In this document: piece by piece, positions 25,631 through 33,488 of the stretch
Layout: each line of letters begins with the position of its first letter
Position numbering within the stretch: position 1 is the stretch's first letter
Assembly (NCBI RefSeq): GCF_004684775.1
Contig: NZ_SRIC01000012.1
Location: forward strand, 1 to 64,000
Direction of reading: 5' to 3'
DNA: 64,000 bases
DNA from: Streptomyces sp. MZ04
Lineage (GTDB): Bacteria; Actinomycetota; Actinomycetes; Streptomycetales; Streptomycetaceae
Notes under the pieces: model-generated
Databases searched by the model: none
Seen by the model: only the letters and a program-made list of their open reading frames with translations
Told to the model about the DNA's origin: nothing
Program-made: the position numbers and the translations under genes

Positions 25631-25700
25631 GCCGACGTCTCCGCGCCGATGCCCCCGCGCCGATGCCCCCGCGCCGATGTCGCCGCGCCGACGTCCCCGC
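25631..25700. repeat. five 14-bp tandem units between reductase and oxygenase genes
   Basis: Five head-to-tail 14-bp units of the form GCCGAYGYCNCCGC fill most of the 131-base spacer; the second and third are identical. Because 14 is not a multiple of three, this array is not coding. The oxygenase ribosome site follows 30 bases later. Confidence 0.85.
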
Positions 25701-25740
25701 CCCCCTAGCATCACGTCGACGCCCACGACAGGAGCCGCCC

Positions 25741-26823
25741 ATGTCCCGGTCCACGACTGAGCCCTCCAGGCCGTTCGCGGTGCCCGTCATCGACATCGCT
25801 CCGTACGTGGTGGACGGCGGCCAGGAGGCCGAACGGGCCCGTGTGGCACGGGAGATCGACGACGCCTGCGCCCGCGTCGGCTTCGTCCAGATCCTCGGCC
25901 ACGGCATCCCCGACGCGACCCTGGACGGCCTGACCGGCGCCGTGGACGGCTTCTTCGGGCTGCCCCTATCGGAGAAGAAGGCCTACCGGGTCGCCGGGGC
26001 GAACCGCGGCTACAGCCCACCGAAGAGTGAATCGCTCAGCCTGAGCCTCGGCGTCGAGTCCGCCGCGCGCATGAACGACTTCTTCGAGGCCTTCAACATC
26101 GGCACGGAAGCCCGCTCGTTCCCCGAACTCGACCTGTCCGAGGACGACTACGGGCTCAACATCTGGCCCGCCGAGGTCCCCGGCTTCGAACCGGCGGTGC
26201 GGGGCTACTTCGAGCAGGCGGGCCGGGTGGCCCGCACCCTCACCCGGATCTTCGCCGACGCCCTGGGGGAGCGGCCCGACTTCTTCGAGGCGCTCACCGA
26301 CCACTCCATCGACGTACTGCGCATGAACAACTACGCGCTGCCGGAAGGCACCGTCGCCCTCGACGGTGACCTGATCGGCATGAGTGAGCACACCGACTTC
26401 GGCCTGGTCACCGTGTTGTGGGCGGACCAGATCGCCGGGCTGCAGGTGCTCGGGACCGACCAGGTCTGGCACGACGTCACCCCCGTCGACGGCGCGCTCC
26501 TGGTCAACCTCGGCGATCTGACCGCCCGGCTCACCAACGACCGCTGGATGTCCACGCTGCACCGCGTCAAGCCGCCGATCGTCGACGGCGGCATCGTCCG
26601 GCGGCGCTCCGTCGCGTACTTCCACGACGGCAATGTCGACGCGGTCATCTCCACCCTGCCCAGCCATCTGGACGCCGCCGACTCACTGGCCTACGAACCG
26701 ATCCTCGTGCGCGACCACATCAAGGCGAAGCTCGCGGGCTCCCGGCAGGGCAAGGCGAACGCGGCGGCCGTGCGGGAGGCGGCGCGGGTGCTCGCCGCAG
26801 CCGAACGGGAGGAGCGGGCCTGA
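25741..26823 (+). CDS. isopenicillin-N-synthase-family 2-oxoglutarate/Fe(II) oxygenase
   Basis: A 360-aa non-heme iron dioxygenase. The N-terminal DIOX_N part (VPVIDIAPYV, GFVQILGHGIPD) is followed by the double-stranded beta-helix core with iron ligands H217, D219 (SEHTDFG) and H274 (STLHRV), and R288/S290 for 2-oxoglutarate or substrate carboxylate binding. AGGAG lies 6 bases before the ATG. It sits just downstream of the siderophore locus but after a repeat spacer and without an iron box, so a role in siderophore tailoring is only a possibility. Substrate is unknown. Confidence 0.9.
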   Translation: MSRSTTEPSRPFAVPVIDIAPYVVDGGQEAERARVAREIDDACARVGFVQILGHGIPDATLDGLTGAVDGFFGLPLSEKKAYRVAGANRGYSPPKSESLSLSLGVESAARMNDFFEAFNIGTEARSFPELDLSEDDYGLNIWPAEVPGFEPAVRGYFEQAGRVARTLTRIFADALGERPDFFEALTDHSIDVLRMNNYALPEGTVALDGDLIGMSEHTDFGLVTVLWADQIAGLQVLGTDQVWHDVTPVDGALLVNLGDLTARLTNDRWMSTLHRVKPPIVDGGIVRRRSVAYFHDGNVDAVISTLPSHLDAADSLAYEPILVRDHIKAKLAGSRQGKANAAAVREAARVLAAAEREERA

Positions 26824-26836
26824 ACGGCCGGTCGCG

Positions 26837-27568
26837 TCAGGCCTGTTCGCGGGCCGCGCGGATCGCCTCCACGGCCTGGACGATGTTCGCCTCGGCGGCC
26901 GCCTTGTCGATGCCAAGGCCCGTGAGCGCGCCCGCTCCGTCCTCCGCCTCGAGCAGCGCGAGCAACAGGTGCTCCGTACCGATGTAGTTGTGGCCGAGGC
27001 GCAGCGCCTCACGGAAGGTGAGTTCGAGGACCTTCCGTGCGGGCGCGTCGTACGGGATGAGGTCGGGCACCTCGCCGACCGCCGGCGGCAGGGCCTCGGT
27101 GAGACTTTCGCGTACGGCGTCGAGCGCCACGCCCTGGGCGACGATCGCCTGCGCGGCGAGCGCGTCCGGTTCGGTCAGCAGGCCGAGCGCGAGATGCGCG
27201 GTGCCGATCTCGGCGTTGCCTCCGGCCCGCGCCTCCTCCTGCGAGGCCATGACCACCTTCCTGGCCCGCTCGGTGAAGCGGCTGAATCCCTGCCCGGGAT
27301 CGAGATCCGACGCCTCGCCGGGATCCTTGGGCACGAACCTCTTCTGGGCGGCCTGCCGGGTGACTCCCATGCTCTTGCCGATGTCCGTCCAGGAGGCGCC
27401 CGAGCGCCGGGCCTGGTCCACGAAGTGGCCGATGAGATGGTCGGCGACGTCGCCGAGGTGATCCGCGGCGATGACGGCGTCGGTGAGCTGGTCGAGGGCG
27501 TCGGTGTGGACCTTCTTGATGGCGTCGATCAGGTCGTCGAGACGGATGGGGTGCGAGGGCTGCGTCAT
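26837..27568 (-). CDS. Clp N-terminal-domain protein with helix-turn-helix
   Basis: A 243-aa protein joining a helix-turn-helix (ASWTDIGKSMGVTRQAAQKRF, 58-78) to a double Clp-N repeat (about 97-240, with NAEIGTAHLALGLLTEPD and HNYIGTEHLLLALLEAED). It lacks ATPase domains, so it is not a Clp unfoldase; it may be a DNA-binding sensor that uses the Clp-N fold to recognise proteins or modified residues. Two 19-bp palindromes sit at its promoter, suggesting autoregulation. The ATG lies 6 bases after TACGGT with no ribosome site, so a leaderless mRNA is likely. It converges on the oxygenase gene with only 13 bases between. Confidence 0.85.
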   Translation of the reverse strand: MTQPSHPIRLDDLIDAIKKVHTDALDQLTDAVIAADHLGDVADHLIGHFVDQARRSGASWTDIGKSMGVTRQAAQKRFVPKDPGEASDLDPGQGFSRFTERARKVVMASQEEARAGGNAEIGTAHLALGLLTEPDALAAQAIVAQGVALDAVRESLTEALPPAVGEVPDLIPYDAPARKVLELTFREALRLGHNYIGTEHLLLALLEAEDGAGALTGLGIDKAAAEANIVQAVEAIRAAREQA

Positions 27569-27569
27569 G

Positions 27570-27617
27570 TGTCAACCGTAGGTTGACAGCCCTTCGACCG
27601 TCAACCCTGGGTTGACA
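27570..27617. promoter_or_regulatory. paired 19-bp palindromes at the Clp-N/HTH promoter
   Basis: TGTCAACCGTAGGTTGACA (27570-27588) and CGTCAACCCTGGGTTGACA (27599-27617) share the plan TGTCAACC-N3-GGTTGACA with centres 29 bases apart. On the minus strand the upstream site supplies a TTGACG -35 and the downstream one contains the TACGGT -10 region (spacer 18), so a dimer at each site would block the promoter. Confidence 0.8.
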
Positions 27618-27641
27618 CTTCGGGTCACTCCGATCAACCGG

Positions 27642-28292
27642 TCACTCCGACCAAGGGGAGTTCCGGATCACGTCGACGAAGTCGCCGCGGGCGTGGCCGG
27701 GGACGAAGTGCGCGAGGACATCGGCCTTCACATTGCCGAAGGTGGTCTCCGGCTTGGGCGCGACACCCTCGGTGAACGCCTCCAGGATGCGCCGCTTGAA
27801 GTCGGGGCGGGGGTGCAGCGCGGTGATCGCGGCACGGTCGTCGGCGGTCAGGTCGTCGTAGCCGATGCCCAGGACGTCGTACTCGACTCCGGCGGTGACC
27901 AGCGCGACCTCCGGCTCCATGAACTCGGGGATGCCCGGCGTCGTGTGGAGGGCGATGGCCGTCCACACCCGGCGCACGCTGTCCTCGGGGACACCGTGCC
28001 CGCGCAGGAAGCGCCGCGCCTCGTCCGCGCCGTCCACCTCGAAGCGGCGGCCGCTGCCGTGGAACCGCTCGCCCAGGCCCAGGTCGTGGAACATCGCCCC
28101 GATGTAGAGCAGTTCGGGATCGAAGCTCAGCTCGCGTCGCCCGCCCTGCAGGCTGCCGAACCAGAAGACGCGGCGGGAGTGGTGGTAGAGCAGTTCGCTC
28201 GTCGTGTCCCGCACCAGTTCGGTGGCCGCGGCGGCGAGCGCGGTGTCGGGGACGCGGACCCCGGCGACGGTGAAGGTATCGGTGGCGGTCAT
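27642..28292 (-). CDS. HD-domain hydrolase (cyanamide-hydratase-like)
   Basis: A 216-aa HD-superfamily protein with H38 (LLYHHSRRVFWFG), the H69-D70 pair (AMFHDLGLG), a further His in AIALHTTPGIPEF and Asp in GYDDLTADD, enough to bind a metal. The overall pattern resembles the cyanamide-hydratase/isocyanide-hydrolysing HD group, but the substrate is not certain. AGGAG lies 7 bases before the ATG; an upstream extension of the frame was rejected. It is divergent from the GlxA-like regulator that may control it. Confidence 0.8.
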   Translation of the reverse strand: MTATDTFTVAGVRVPDTALAAAATELVRDTTSELLYHHSRRVFWFGSLQGGRRELSFDPELLYIGAMFHDLGLGERFHGSGRRFEVDGADEARRFLRGHGVPEDSVRRVWTAIALHTTPGIPEFMEPEVALVTAGVEYDVLGIGYDDLTADDRAAITALHPRPDFKRRILEAFTEGVAPKPETTFGNVKADVLAHFVPGHARGDFVDVIRNSPWSE

Positions 28293-28443
28293 GGTGGTGC
28301 TCCTGTCTTCGGCGGTGGGCGGGACACCGGAACACCTCGGCGTCCGGTGGGATCCAGCCTGCTCGCGACGCACACCCCACGGCCATGTCCCTGCGGACAG
28401 GTACCCCACACATCTGGACACGCTCTCCGGCTACGGTGAACCC

Positions 28444-29430
28444 GTGCCGCAGCAGCCGGGCCGACCCCGCCCTCACCACGTGTACGTCCTCGCCTTCGAC
28501 GGCGTACGCCTGCTCGACGTCGCCGCACCGCTGGAGGTCTTCGCCACCGCCGCCCGCTACACCGGCGGCGGTTACGTGGTGCGGGTCTGCACCCCCGACG
28601 GCCAGGACGTCACGACCTCGACCGGACTGCGCATCGCGGCCGACCTGGCCGCGGCCGATGTGCGCCGCGCGGACACCCTGATCGTGCCGGGCCACGCCGA
28701 ACACGTCACGTTCGCGGGACGGGCCGAACTCATCGAGCTGGTCGGCCAACTGGCCGACAGGGCAGGGCGGTTGGCCTCCGTGTGCACGGGGGCGTTCGTG
28801 CTCGCCGCCGCGGGGCTGCTGCGCGGGCGCCGGGCGACGACGCATTGGGAGCACGCGGCGCGGCTCGCCCGGCTGTACCCGGACACCGACGTGACGGCGG
28901 ATGCCATCTACGTCCAGGACGGCCCGGTCTTCACGTCGGCCGGGGTCACCGCGGGCATCGACGTGTGTCTGGCCCTGGCCGAGCAGGACCACGGCCCCGA
29001 CCTCGCCCGCCGGGTCGCCCGTGACCTCGTCGTCTTCCTGCAACGGCCGGGCGGGCAGTCCCAGTTCTCCGCCGCCTCGCGCACCCCGGCGACCAGCCAC
29101 CCGGTGCTCCGCCCGCTCCTGGACGCGATCGCCGCCGACCCGGCGGCCGACCACCGCCTCGCCGCCCTGGCCGCGAAGGCCGCGGTCAGCCCCCGCCACC
29201 TGACCCGCCTCTTCAACCGGCAGCTCGGCACCACCCCGGCCGCGTACGTGGAGTCCCTCCGCTTCGAGGCCGCCCGCATGCTGCTCGAACGGGGCTCCAG
29301 TGTCACGGACGCGGCCGAGCGCAGCGGCCTCGGCAGCGACGAGACACTGCGCAGGGCCTTCGCACGGCACTTGGGGACGACACCGTCGGCGTACGCGGCG
29401 CGCTTCCGTACGACAGCGGTCAGGGCGTGA
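28444..29430 (+). CDS. GlxA-type regulator: DJ-1/PfpI domain plus AraC HTH
   Basis: A 328-aa transcription factor. The N-terminal 190 residues form a DJ-1/PfpI (class I glutamine amidotransferase-like) domain with the nucleophile elbow ASVCTGAFVLAAAG, and the C-terminal 100 residues an AraC double helix-turn-helix (RLAALAAKAAVSPRHLTRLF; SVTDAAERSGLGSDETLRRAF). The GTG was chosen because TACGGT ends exactly 6 bases before it, which suggests a leaderless mRNA; upstream in-frame sequence lacks domain similarity. It is divergent from the HD hydrolase and its end overlaps the next, convergent gene by 11 bases. Confidence 0.9.
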   Translation: MPQQPGRPRPHHVYVLAFDGVRLLDVAAPLEVFATAARYTGGGYVVRVCTPDGQDVTTSTGLRIAADLAAADVRRADTLIVPGHAEHVTFAGRAELIELVGQLADRAGRLASVCTGAFVLAAAGLLRGRRATTHWEHAARLARLYPDTDVTADAIYVQDGPVFTSAGVTAGIDVCLALAEQDHGPDLARRVARDLVVFLQRPGGQSQFSAASRTPATSHPVLRPLLDAIAADPAADHRLAALAAKAAVSPRHLTRLFNRQLGTTPAAYVESLRFEAARMLLERGSSVTDAAERSGLGSDETLRRAFARHLGTTPSAYAARFRTTAVRA

Positions 29431-30400
29431 CGAGGCCAGGTTCCTCGGGGGTGCCGGCTTCCTCGGGGGTGTCGGCGACCAGGCTGCCCGGGCTGACCCC
29501 GTGGGTCCGTTTGAACGCCGTGCTGAAGGCGAAGGCGTTGGTGTAGCCGACCCGGCGGGCGGCCGCGGACACGGTCGTCCCGGGCCGTCGCAGCAGGTCC
29601 GCGGCGAGATCCATCCGCCGGCGCGTCAGGTAGGCCAGGGGCGGTGTGCCCACGGCCTCGGTGAAGCGGCGTGCGAACGCCGCGCGGGACACCCCCGCCT
29701 CGGCGGCCAGGTCGGCAACGGCCCATGCCCGTACGGGATCGCGGTGCATGGCGCGGAGCGCGGGCCCGGCGACCGGGTCGCCCAGGGCCCGGTACCAGGC
29801 GGGGGCCCGCGCCTCCGGCCGTTCGAACCACTCCCGCATCGCGCTCACGAGCAGCAGGTCCAGGAGCCGGTCAAGGACGAGCTGCTGCCCCGGGCGGCTG
29901 ACGGCCAGCTCCTCGGTGAGCAGGGTCAGGGCGGTGGAAGGGCCGTCCGGCCGGGCGGGCACCACGCACACGTCGGGCAGGGCGTCGAGCAGAAGCCGCC
30001 CGACGTCGCCGCCCCCGTCATAGGCGCCGGTCACCAACGAGACCGGCGCATCGTGTGCCTCGCCGAAAAGACGCGGCCCCAGCCGGGGGCTTTCGGCCTC
30101 CGGGACGGGACGGCCGTCGGTCACGCCGGTGCAGTGCCGCGCCGCGTGGATCGTCACCTGGGGCGGGGTGTCGGGTGCGTCGGCGACCCGGTGCGGGTGG
30201 GGGCCGCGGACGATCGCGATGTCCCCGGCCGACAGTTGCCGGGGTTCGGCGCGGTCCGGGACGACCCACGCGTCACCGCGCAGCAGCACGTACAGCGACA
30301 ACGGGGCGGCGTCGGCGTTGGCCCAGCACCACGGGGGAGCGGTCATCGACTGGCGCAGGACGGCGCCGTTCGCCCGGACGCCGCGCAGCAGGTCGGTCAT
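29420..30400 (-). CDS. AraC-family regulator with cupin_6-type sensor
   Basis: A 326-aa regulator of the same build as the one at 10859: cupin-like domain (SLYVLLRGDAWVVPD, LSAGDIAIVRGPHPHRV) and C-terminal HTH pair (WAVADLAAEAGVSRAAFARRF; TVSAAARRVGYTNAFAFSTAF). It ends with an acidic tail containing EEAGTPEEPG. It is divergent from an NmrA-like reductase gene that is the natural regulatory target. A GTG three codons upstream is an alternative start. Confidence 0.88.
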   Translation of the reverse strand: MTDLLRGVRANGAVLRQSMTAPPWCWANADAAPLSLYVLLRGDAWVVPDRAEPRQLSAGDIAIVRGPHPHRVADAPDTPPQVTIHAARHCTGVTDGRPVPEAESPRLGPRLFGEAHDAPVSLVTGAYDGGGDVGRLLLDALPDVCVVPARPDGPSTALTLLTEELAVSRPGQQLVLDRLLDLLLVSAMREWFERPEARAPAWYRALGDPVAGPALRAMHRDPVRAWAVADLAAEAGVSRAAFARRFTEAVGTPPLAYLTRRRMDLAADLLRRPGTTVSAAARRVGYTNAFAFSTAFKRTHGVSPGSLVADTPEEAGTPEEPGLVTP

Positions 30401-30490
30401 CGGATCCACGCGCGGAGCGTAGACGATCACGAAGGGAAGCGAGAGGGGCGCCCATGGTCCGGGCGGCTTCCGTGGACTTGGCTGGACGCC

Positions 30491-31363
30491 ATGGACCACA
30501 TCTCTTCTTCTCCTGACACGGCAACCGACACAGCGCGGACCTTCCTCGTCCTCGGCGCGACCGGCAAGACCGGCAGCCTGGTCGCCGGGGGACTGCGCGG
30601 CCGCGGCCACCGGGTGCGAGGCGCCTCCCGGTCGGGTGATGTGCGTTTCGACTGGGACGCACCGCGCGGCTGGGGGCCGGTGCTCGACGGCGTCGACGGC
30701 GTGTACGTCGTGACGCCGATGGACCCTGCATTCCGCGCGGAGAACATTGCCTCCTTCGTCGCCCGCGCCGAAGCGGCCGGAGTGCGCCGGCTGGTGCTGC
30801 TGTCCGGGCTCAGCGCCGGGTACGGCAGCGCGCCGATGCTCTCGCGCGAGGAACCGGTCAGGGCCGCCGCCGTCGACTGGACGATCCTGCGACCGGGGGC
30901 CTTCCAGCAGAACCTTGCCGCCGCGCCCTACCCGCAGGCCGTGCGCACGGGCGAGCTGCGGCTGCCGCTGGGTCCGCGGCCGGGCCCCCGCTGCGCGTAC
31001 ATCGATGTCGCCGACATCGCGGAGGTGGCCGCGACAGTCCTGACCGGCGACGGCCACGCGGGACAGACGTACGACCTGTCCGGGCCGCAGGCCCTCACCT
31101 TCCCCGACGTCCTTGCGACGATCGGCGCCGAGACGGGACGGAGCGTCGGCTACCGCGACATCCCCGCCGGGGAATGGACGGCGCAGATGCACGCGGCGGG
31201 CGTCGGCGATGACCAGCTCGGCTGGTCGCTGGAGACCTTCGAGGCGCTCAGGCGCGGGGAGTACGCGCATCTCCATGACGGGGTGCGGCGCGTGCTCGGG
31301 CGGGAGCCGAGCCCCTTCGCCCGGTTCGCCAAGGCCGCCGCGGCGGCCGGCGCGTGGTCCTGA
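30491..31363 (+). CDS. NmrA-like NAD(P)-binding protein
   Basis: A 290-aa atypical short-chain dehydrogenase. The nucleotide motif is FLVLGATGKTGSLVAGGL (about 18-35), followed by GVYVVTPMDP and VDWTILRPGAFQQNL, typical of the NmrA/QorB group, which often lacks the Tyr-Lys catalytic pair. It may act as a redox-sensing protein or a quinone reductase. It is divergent from an AraC regulator with 90 bases between. Confidence 0.86.
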   Translation: MDHISSSPDTATDTARTFLVLGATGKTGSLVAGGLRGRGHRVRGASRSGDVRFDWDAPRGWGPVLDGVDGVYVVTPMDPAFRAENIASFVARAEAAGVRRLVLLSGLSAGYGSAPMLSREEPVRAAAVDWTILRPGAFQQNLAAAPYPQAVRTGELRLPLGPRPGPRCAYIDVADIAEVAATVLTGDGHAGQTYDLSGPQALTFPDVLATIGAETGRSVGYRDIPAGEWTAQMHAAGVGDDQLGWSLETFEALRRGEYAHLHDGVRRVLGREPSPFARFAKAAAAAGAWS

Positions 31364-31377
31364 GCGGCTCGAAGGTC

Positions 31378-32139
31378 TCAACGCTGCGCGCGGTGCGTAC
31401 CCGGTGTGTGCCCGAAGGCCCGGCGGAACACGTCGATGAAGGCGCTGCTGGACGCCCATCCGCAGCGCTGCGCGACGACGGTGACCGGCGCGCCCTCGGC
31501 CAGCAGCCGCAGCGCGTGGTGCAGGCGCAACTGGGTGCGCCACTGCGGGAAGCTCATGCCGAGTTCGGACCGGAAGAGCCGGGTCAGGGTGCGCTCGCCG
31601 ACCCCGGCCACGGAGCCGAGCTGGGCCAGGGTCCGGCGGTCGGCAGGGTCGTCGCGCAGGAGGGCGCACACGTCGGCCAGGCGGGGATCCTTGGCGGCGG
31701 GTACGTGGACGGGCCGCTGGGGGGAGTGGCGGAGCTGGTCGAGCAGGACGGCCCGCAGCCGGAGCCGTTCGGCGGTCGGCGCCGCGGTGGCCTCGGTTTC
31801 GGGCCGCCGGGTGTACTCGATGATCAGCTCGCGGAGCAGCGGGGCGACCTCGATGACGGCGGGGCGGTCAAGCCGCAGCGGATTGTCCGGGACCGGAAGG
31901 CCGACCAGGTGGAGGTCGGTGGCGCCGTAGGCGCGATGTTCGTGGACCGTGCCGGCCGGGATCCAGATGGCGCGGGTGGCGGGGGCGATCCAGCTGCCCG
32001 TGTCGGTGGTGACGGACAGGACGCCGCGGCCCGCGTACACGATCTGGTGCTCGTCGTGCCGGTGCGCGTCGACCTCCGCGCCCGCGGCCAGCGGGAGCAG
32101 GCGGGTTCTCGCGCGAGGGGAGTGGCGGATGTTCGACAC
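31378..32139 (-). CDS. AraC-family regulator with N-terminal cupin barrel
   Basis: A 253-aa regulator with a true small cupin (EVDAHRHDEHQIVYAGRG, with the His pair; PAGTVHEHRAYG) followed by a C-terminal AraC HTH (RRTLAQLGSVAGVGERTLTRLF; PVTVVAQRCGWASSSAFIDVF). It converges on the NmrA-like gene (14-base gap) and is divergent from the MalY-like gene, its probable target. The GTG has no clear ribosome site. Confidence 0.88.
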   Translation of the reverse strand: MSNIRHSPRARTRLLPLAAGAEVDAHRHDEHQIVYAGRGVLSVTTDTGSWIAPATRAIWIPAGTVHEHRAYGATDLHLVGLPVPDNPLRLDRPAVIEVAPLLRELIIEYTRRPETEATAAPTAERLRLRAVLLDQLRHSPQRPVHVPAAKDPRLADVCALLRDDPADRRTLAQLGSVAGVGERTLTRLFRSELGMSFPQWRTQLRLHHALRLLAEGAPVTVVAQRCGWASSSAFIDVFRRAFGHTPGTHRAQR

Positions 32140-32282
32140 AAGCCGTCAATTTATCGGAAGCGGGAAGATCGCGGCCGAGCCGATGATCGAGATGTGACGC
32201 CGCCACGTGGCTACGGCGCCCTCCCCCCCTCCTCCTTCCGTCCCCACTCGAACGCGCTTCACCACACCAGGAGTTCACCACC

Positions 32283-33488
32283 ATGCGCACGGAACACCTC
32301 CCCATCGACCCCGTCGCGCGGCTGCGCGAGCGCCGCAGCGCGAAGTGGCGGACCTTCCCGGACGACGTACTGCCCCTCCCCGTCGCGGAGATGGACTTCC
32401 CGCTGGCCGAACCCGTGGCCGAGGTCCTCCGTGCGGCGATCGACCGCTCGGACACCGGATACGCGGCGCCGACCCGCGACCTCGCGGAGGCGGTCGCGCG
32501 CTACGCCCGGCGCGCCTGGCAATGGGACATCGACCCCGACGGCGTGCGCACCGTCGCCGACGTAGGGATGGGCATCGTCGAGGTTCTGCGCCGCGTCACA
32601 GGACCGGGGGACGGCGTGGTGATCAGCCCGCCCGTGTACGAACCGTTCTCCTGGTGGATACGGGAGGTCGGCGCCCACGTCGTCGAGGCGCCGCCGGTGG
32701 ACGGGCCGCACGGATGGTGCCTCGACCTGGACGCCCTGGAGCGCGCCTTCTCGGCGGGAGCCACGGCGTACCTCCTGTGCAACCCGCACAATCCCATGGG
32801 CCTGGTGCACCGGCGCGACGACCTGGCGGCGCTCGCCGAACTGGCCGACCGGTACGGCGTGTACGTCCTGTCCGACGAGATCCACGCGCCGCTCGTGCTC
32901 CCCGGAGCCCGGTTCGTCCCCTTCCTGTCCGTGTCGGACGCGGCGCGACGCCGGGGGTTCGCCTTCCTGTCGGCCAGCAAGGGCTGGAACCTGGCCGGGC
33001 TGAAGGCGGCCACCGTCATCACCGCCGACCCCGCACCGCAGCGCTACGTCGACCGGCTCTCGCCGCATTCGCTCTACCGCACCGGCCACCTGGGCGTCCT
33101 GGCCACGGTGGCCGCGTTCGACGAGGGCGGCCCCTGGCTCGCCGACGCCCTGGACATCCTCGACCACAACCGCGGGCTCCTGGACGACCTCCTCGCGGAG
33201 CTGCTCCCCGCCGTCCGCCACCGGCGGCCCGAGGCCGGTTTCCTGGCCTGGCTGGACTTCCGCGCCCTCGGCTGGGGCGACGACCCCGCCGCCCACATCC
33301 TCGACACCGCCCGCGTCGCCCTCAACGCGGGCCACCGCTACGGCACTTCGGGCATCGGCCACGCCCGGCTCAACTTCGCCTGCTCCCCGGAGACCCTCAC
33401 CGAGGCCGTCACCCGGATTGCAGAGGCCGCTGAGCACCCGGCCGGCGCACCATGTAGACGTCGATCGGATCCTGCTCCTCGACGCTGA
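32283..33488 (+). CDS. MalY/PatB-family PLP-dependent C-S lyase or aminotransferase
   Basis: A 401-aa fold-type I PLP enzyme related to cystathionine beta-lyase PatB/MalY. Conserved blocks are DFPLAEPVAEVL, YAAPTRDLAEAVARY, LLCNPHNPMGLVHRRDDL, YVLSDEIHAPLVLPG and the Schiff-base Lys in FLSASKGWNLAGLKAA. It should cleave cystathionine or cysteine conjugates to pyruvate, ammonia and a thiol. CAGGAG lies 8 bases before the ATG. Its last 27 codons overlap the 3' end of the convergent Zur-GNAT gene by 80 bases, and the tail after RIAEAAEHP looks non-native. Confidence 0.9.
   Translation: MRTEHLPIDPVARLRERRSAKWRTFPDDVLPLPVAEMDFPLAEPVAEVLRAAIDRSDTGYAAPTRDLAEAVARYARRAWQWDIDPDGVRTVADVGMGIVEVLRRVTGPGDGVVISPPVYEPFSWWIREVGAHVVEAPPVDGPHGWCLDLDALERAFSAGATAYLLCNPHNPMGLVHRRDDLAALAELADRYGVYVLSDEIHAPLVLPGARFVPFLSVSDAARRRGFAFLSASKGWNLAGLKAATVITADPAPQRYVDRLSPHSLYRTGHLGVLATVAAFDEGGPWLADALDILDHNRGLLDDLLAELLPAVRHRRPEAGFLAWLDFRALGWGDDPAAHILDTARVALNAGHRYGTSGIGHARLNFACSPETLTEAVTRIAEAAEHPAGAPCRRRSDPAPRR

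Noticed and set aside
20154-25700. Short direct repeats considered as a CRISPR array or origin iterons
   Set aside because: Units are head to tail without spacers, differ between sites, and two lie in frame inside genes; no cas or replication genes are present.
25741-26823. Assignment of the oxygenase as isopenicillin N synthase proper
   Set aside because: Only the general 2-oxoglutarate/Fe(II) family motifs are present; there are no beta-lactam genes nearby and the RxS motif suits the wider family.
28204-28443. N-terminal extension of the GlxA-like regulator
   Set aside because: It overlaps the divergent HD-hydrolase start and its promoter, and carries no similarity; the GTG at 28444 fits a leaderless start.
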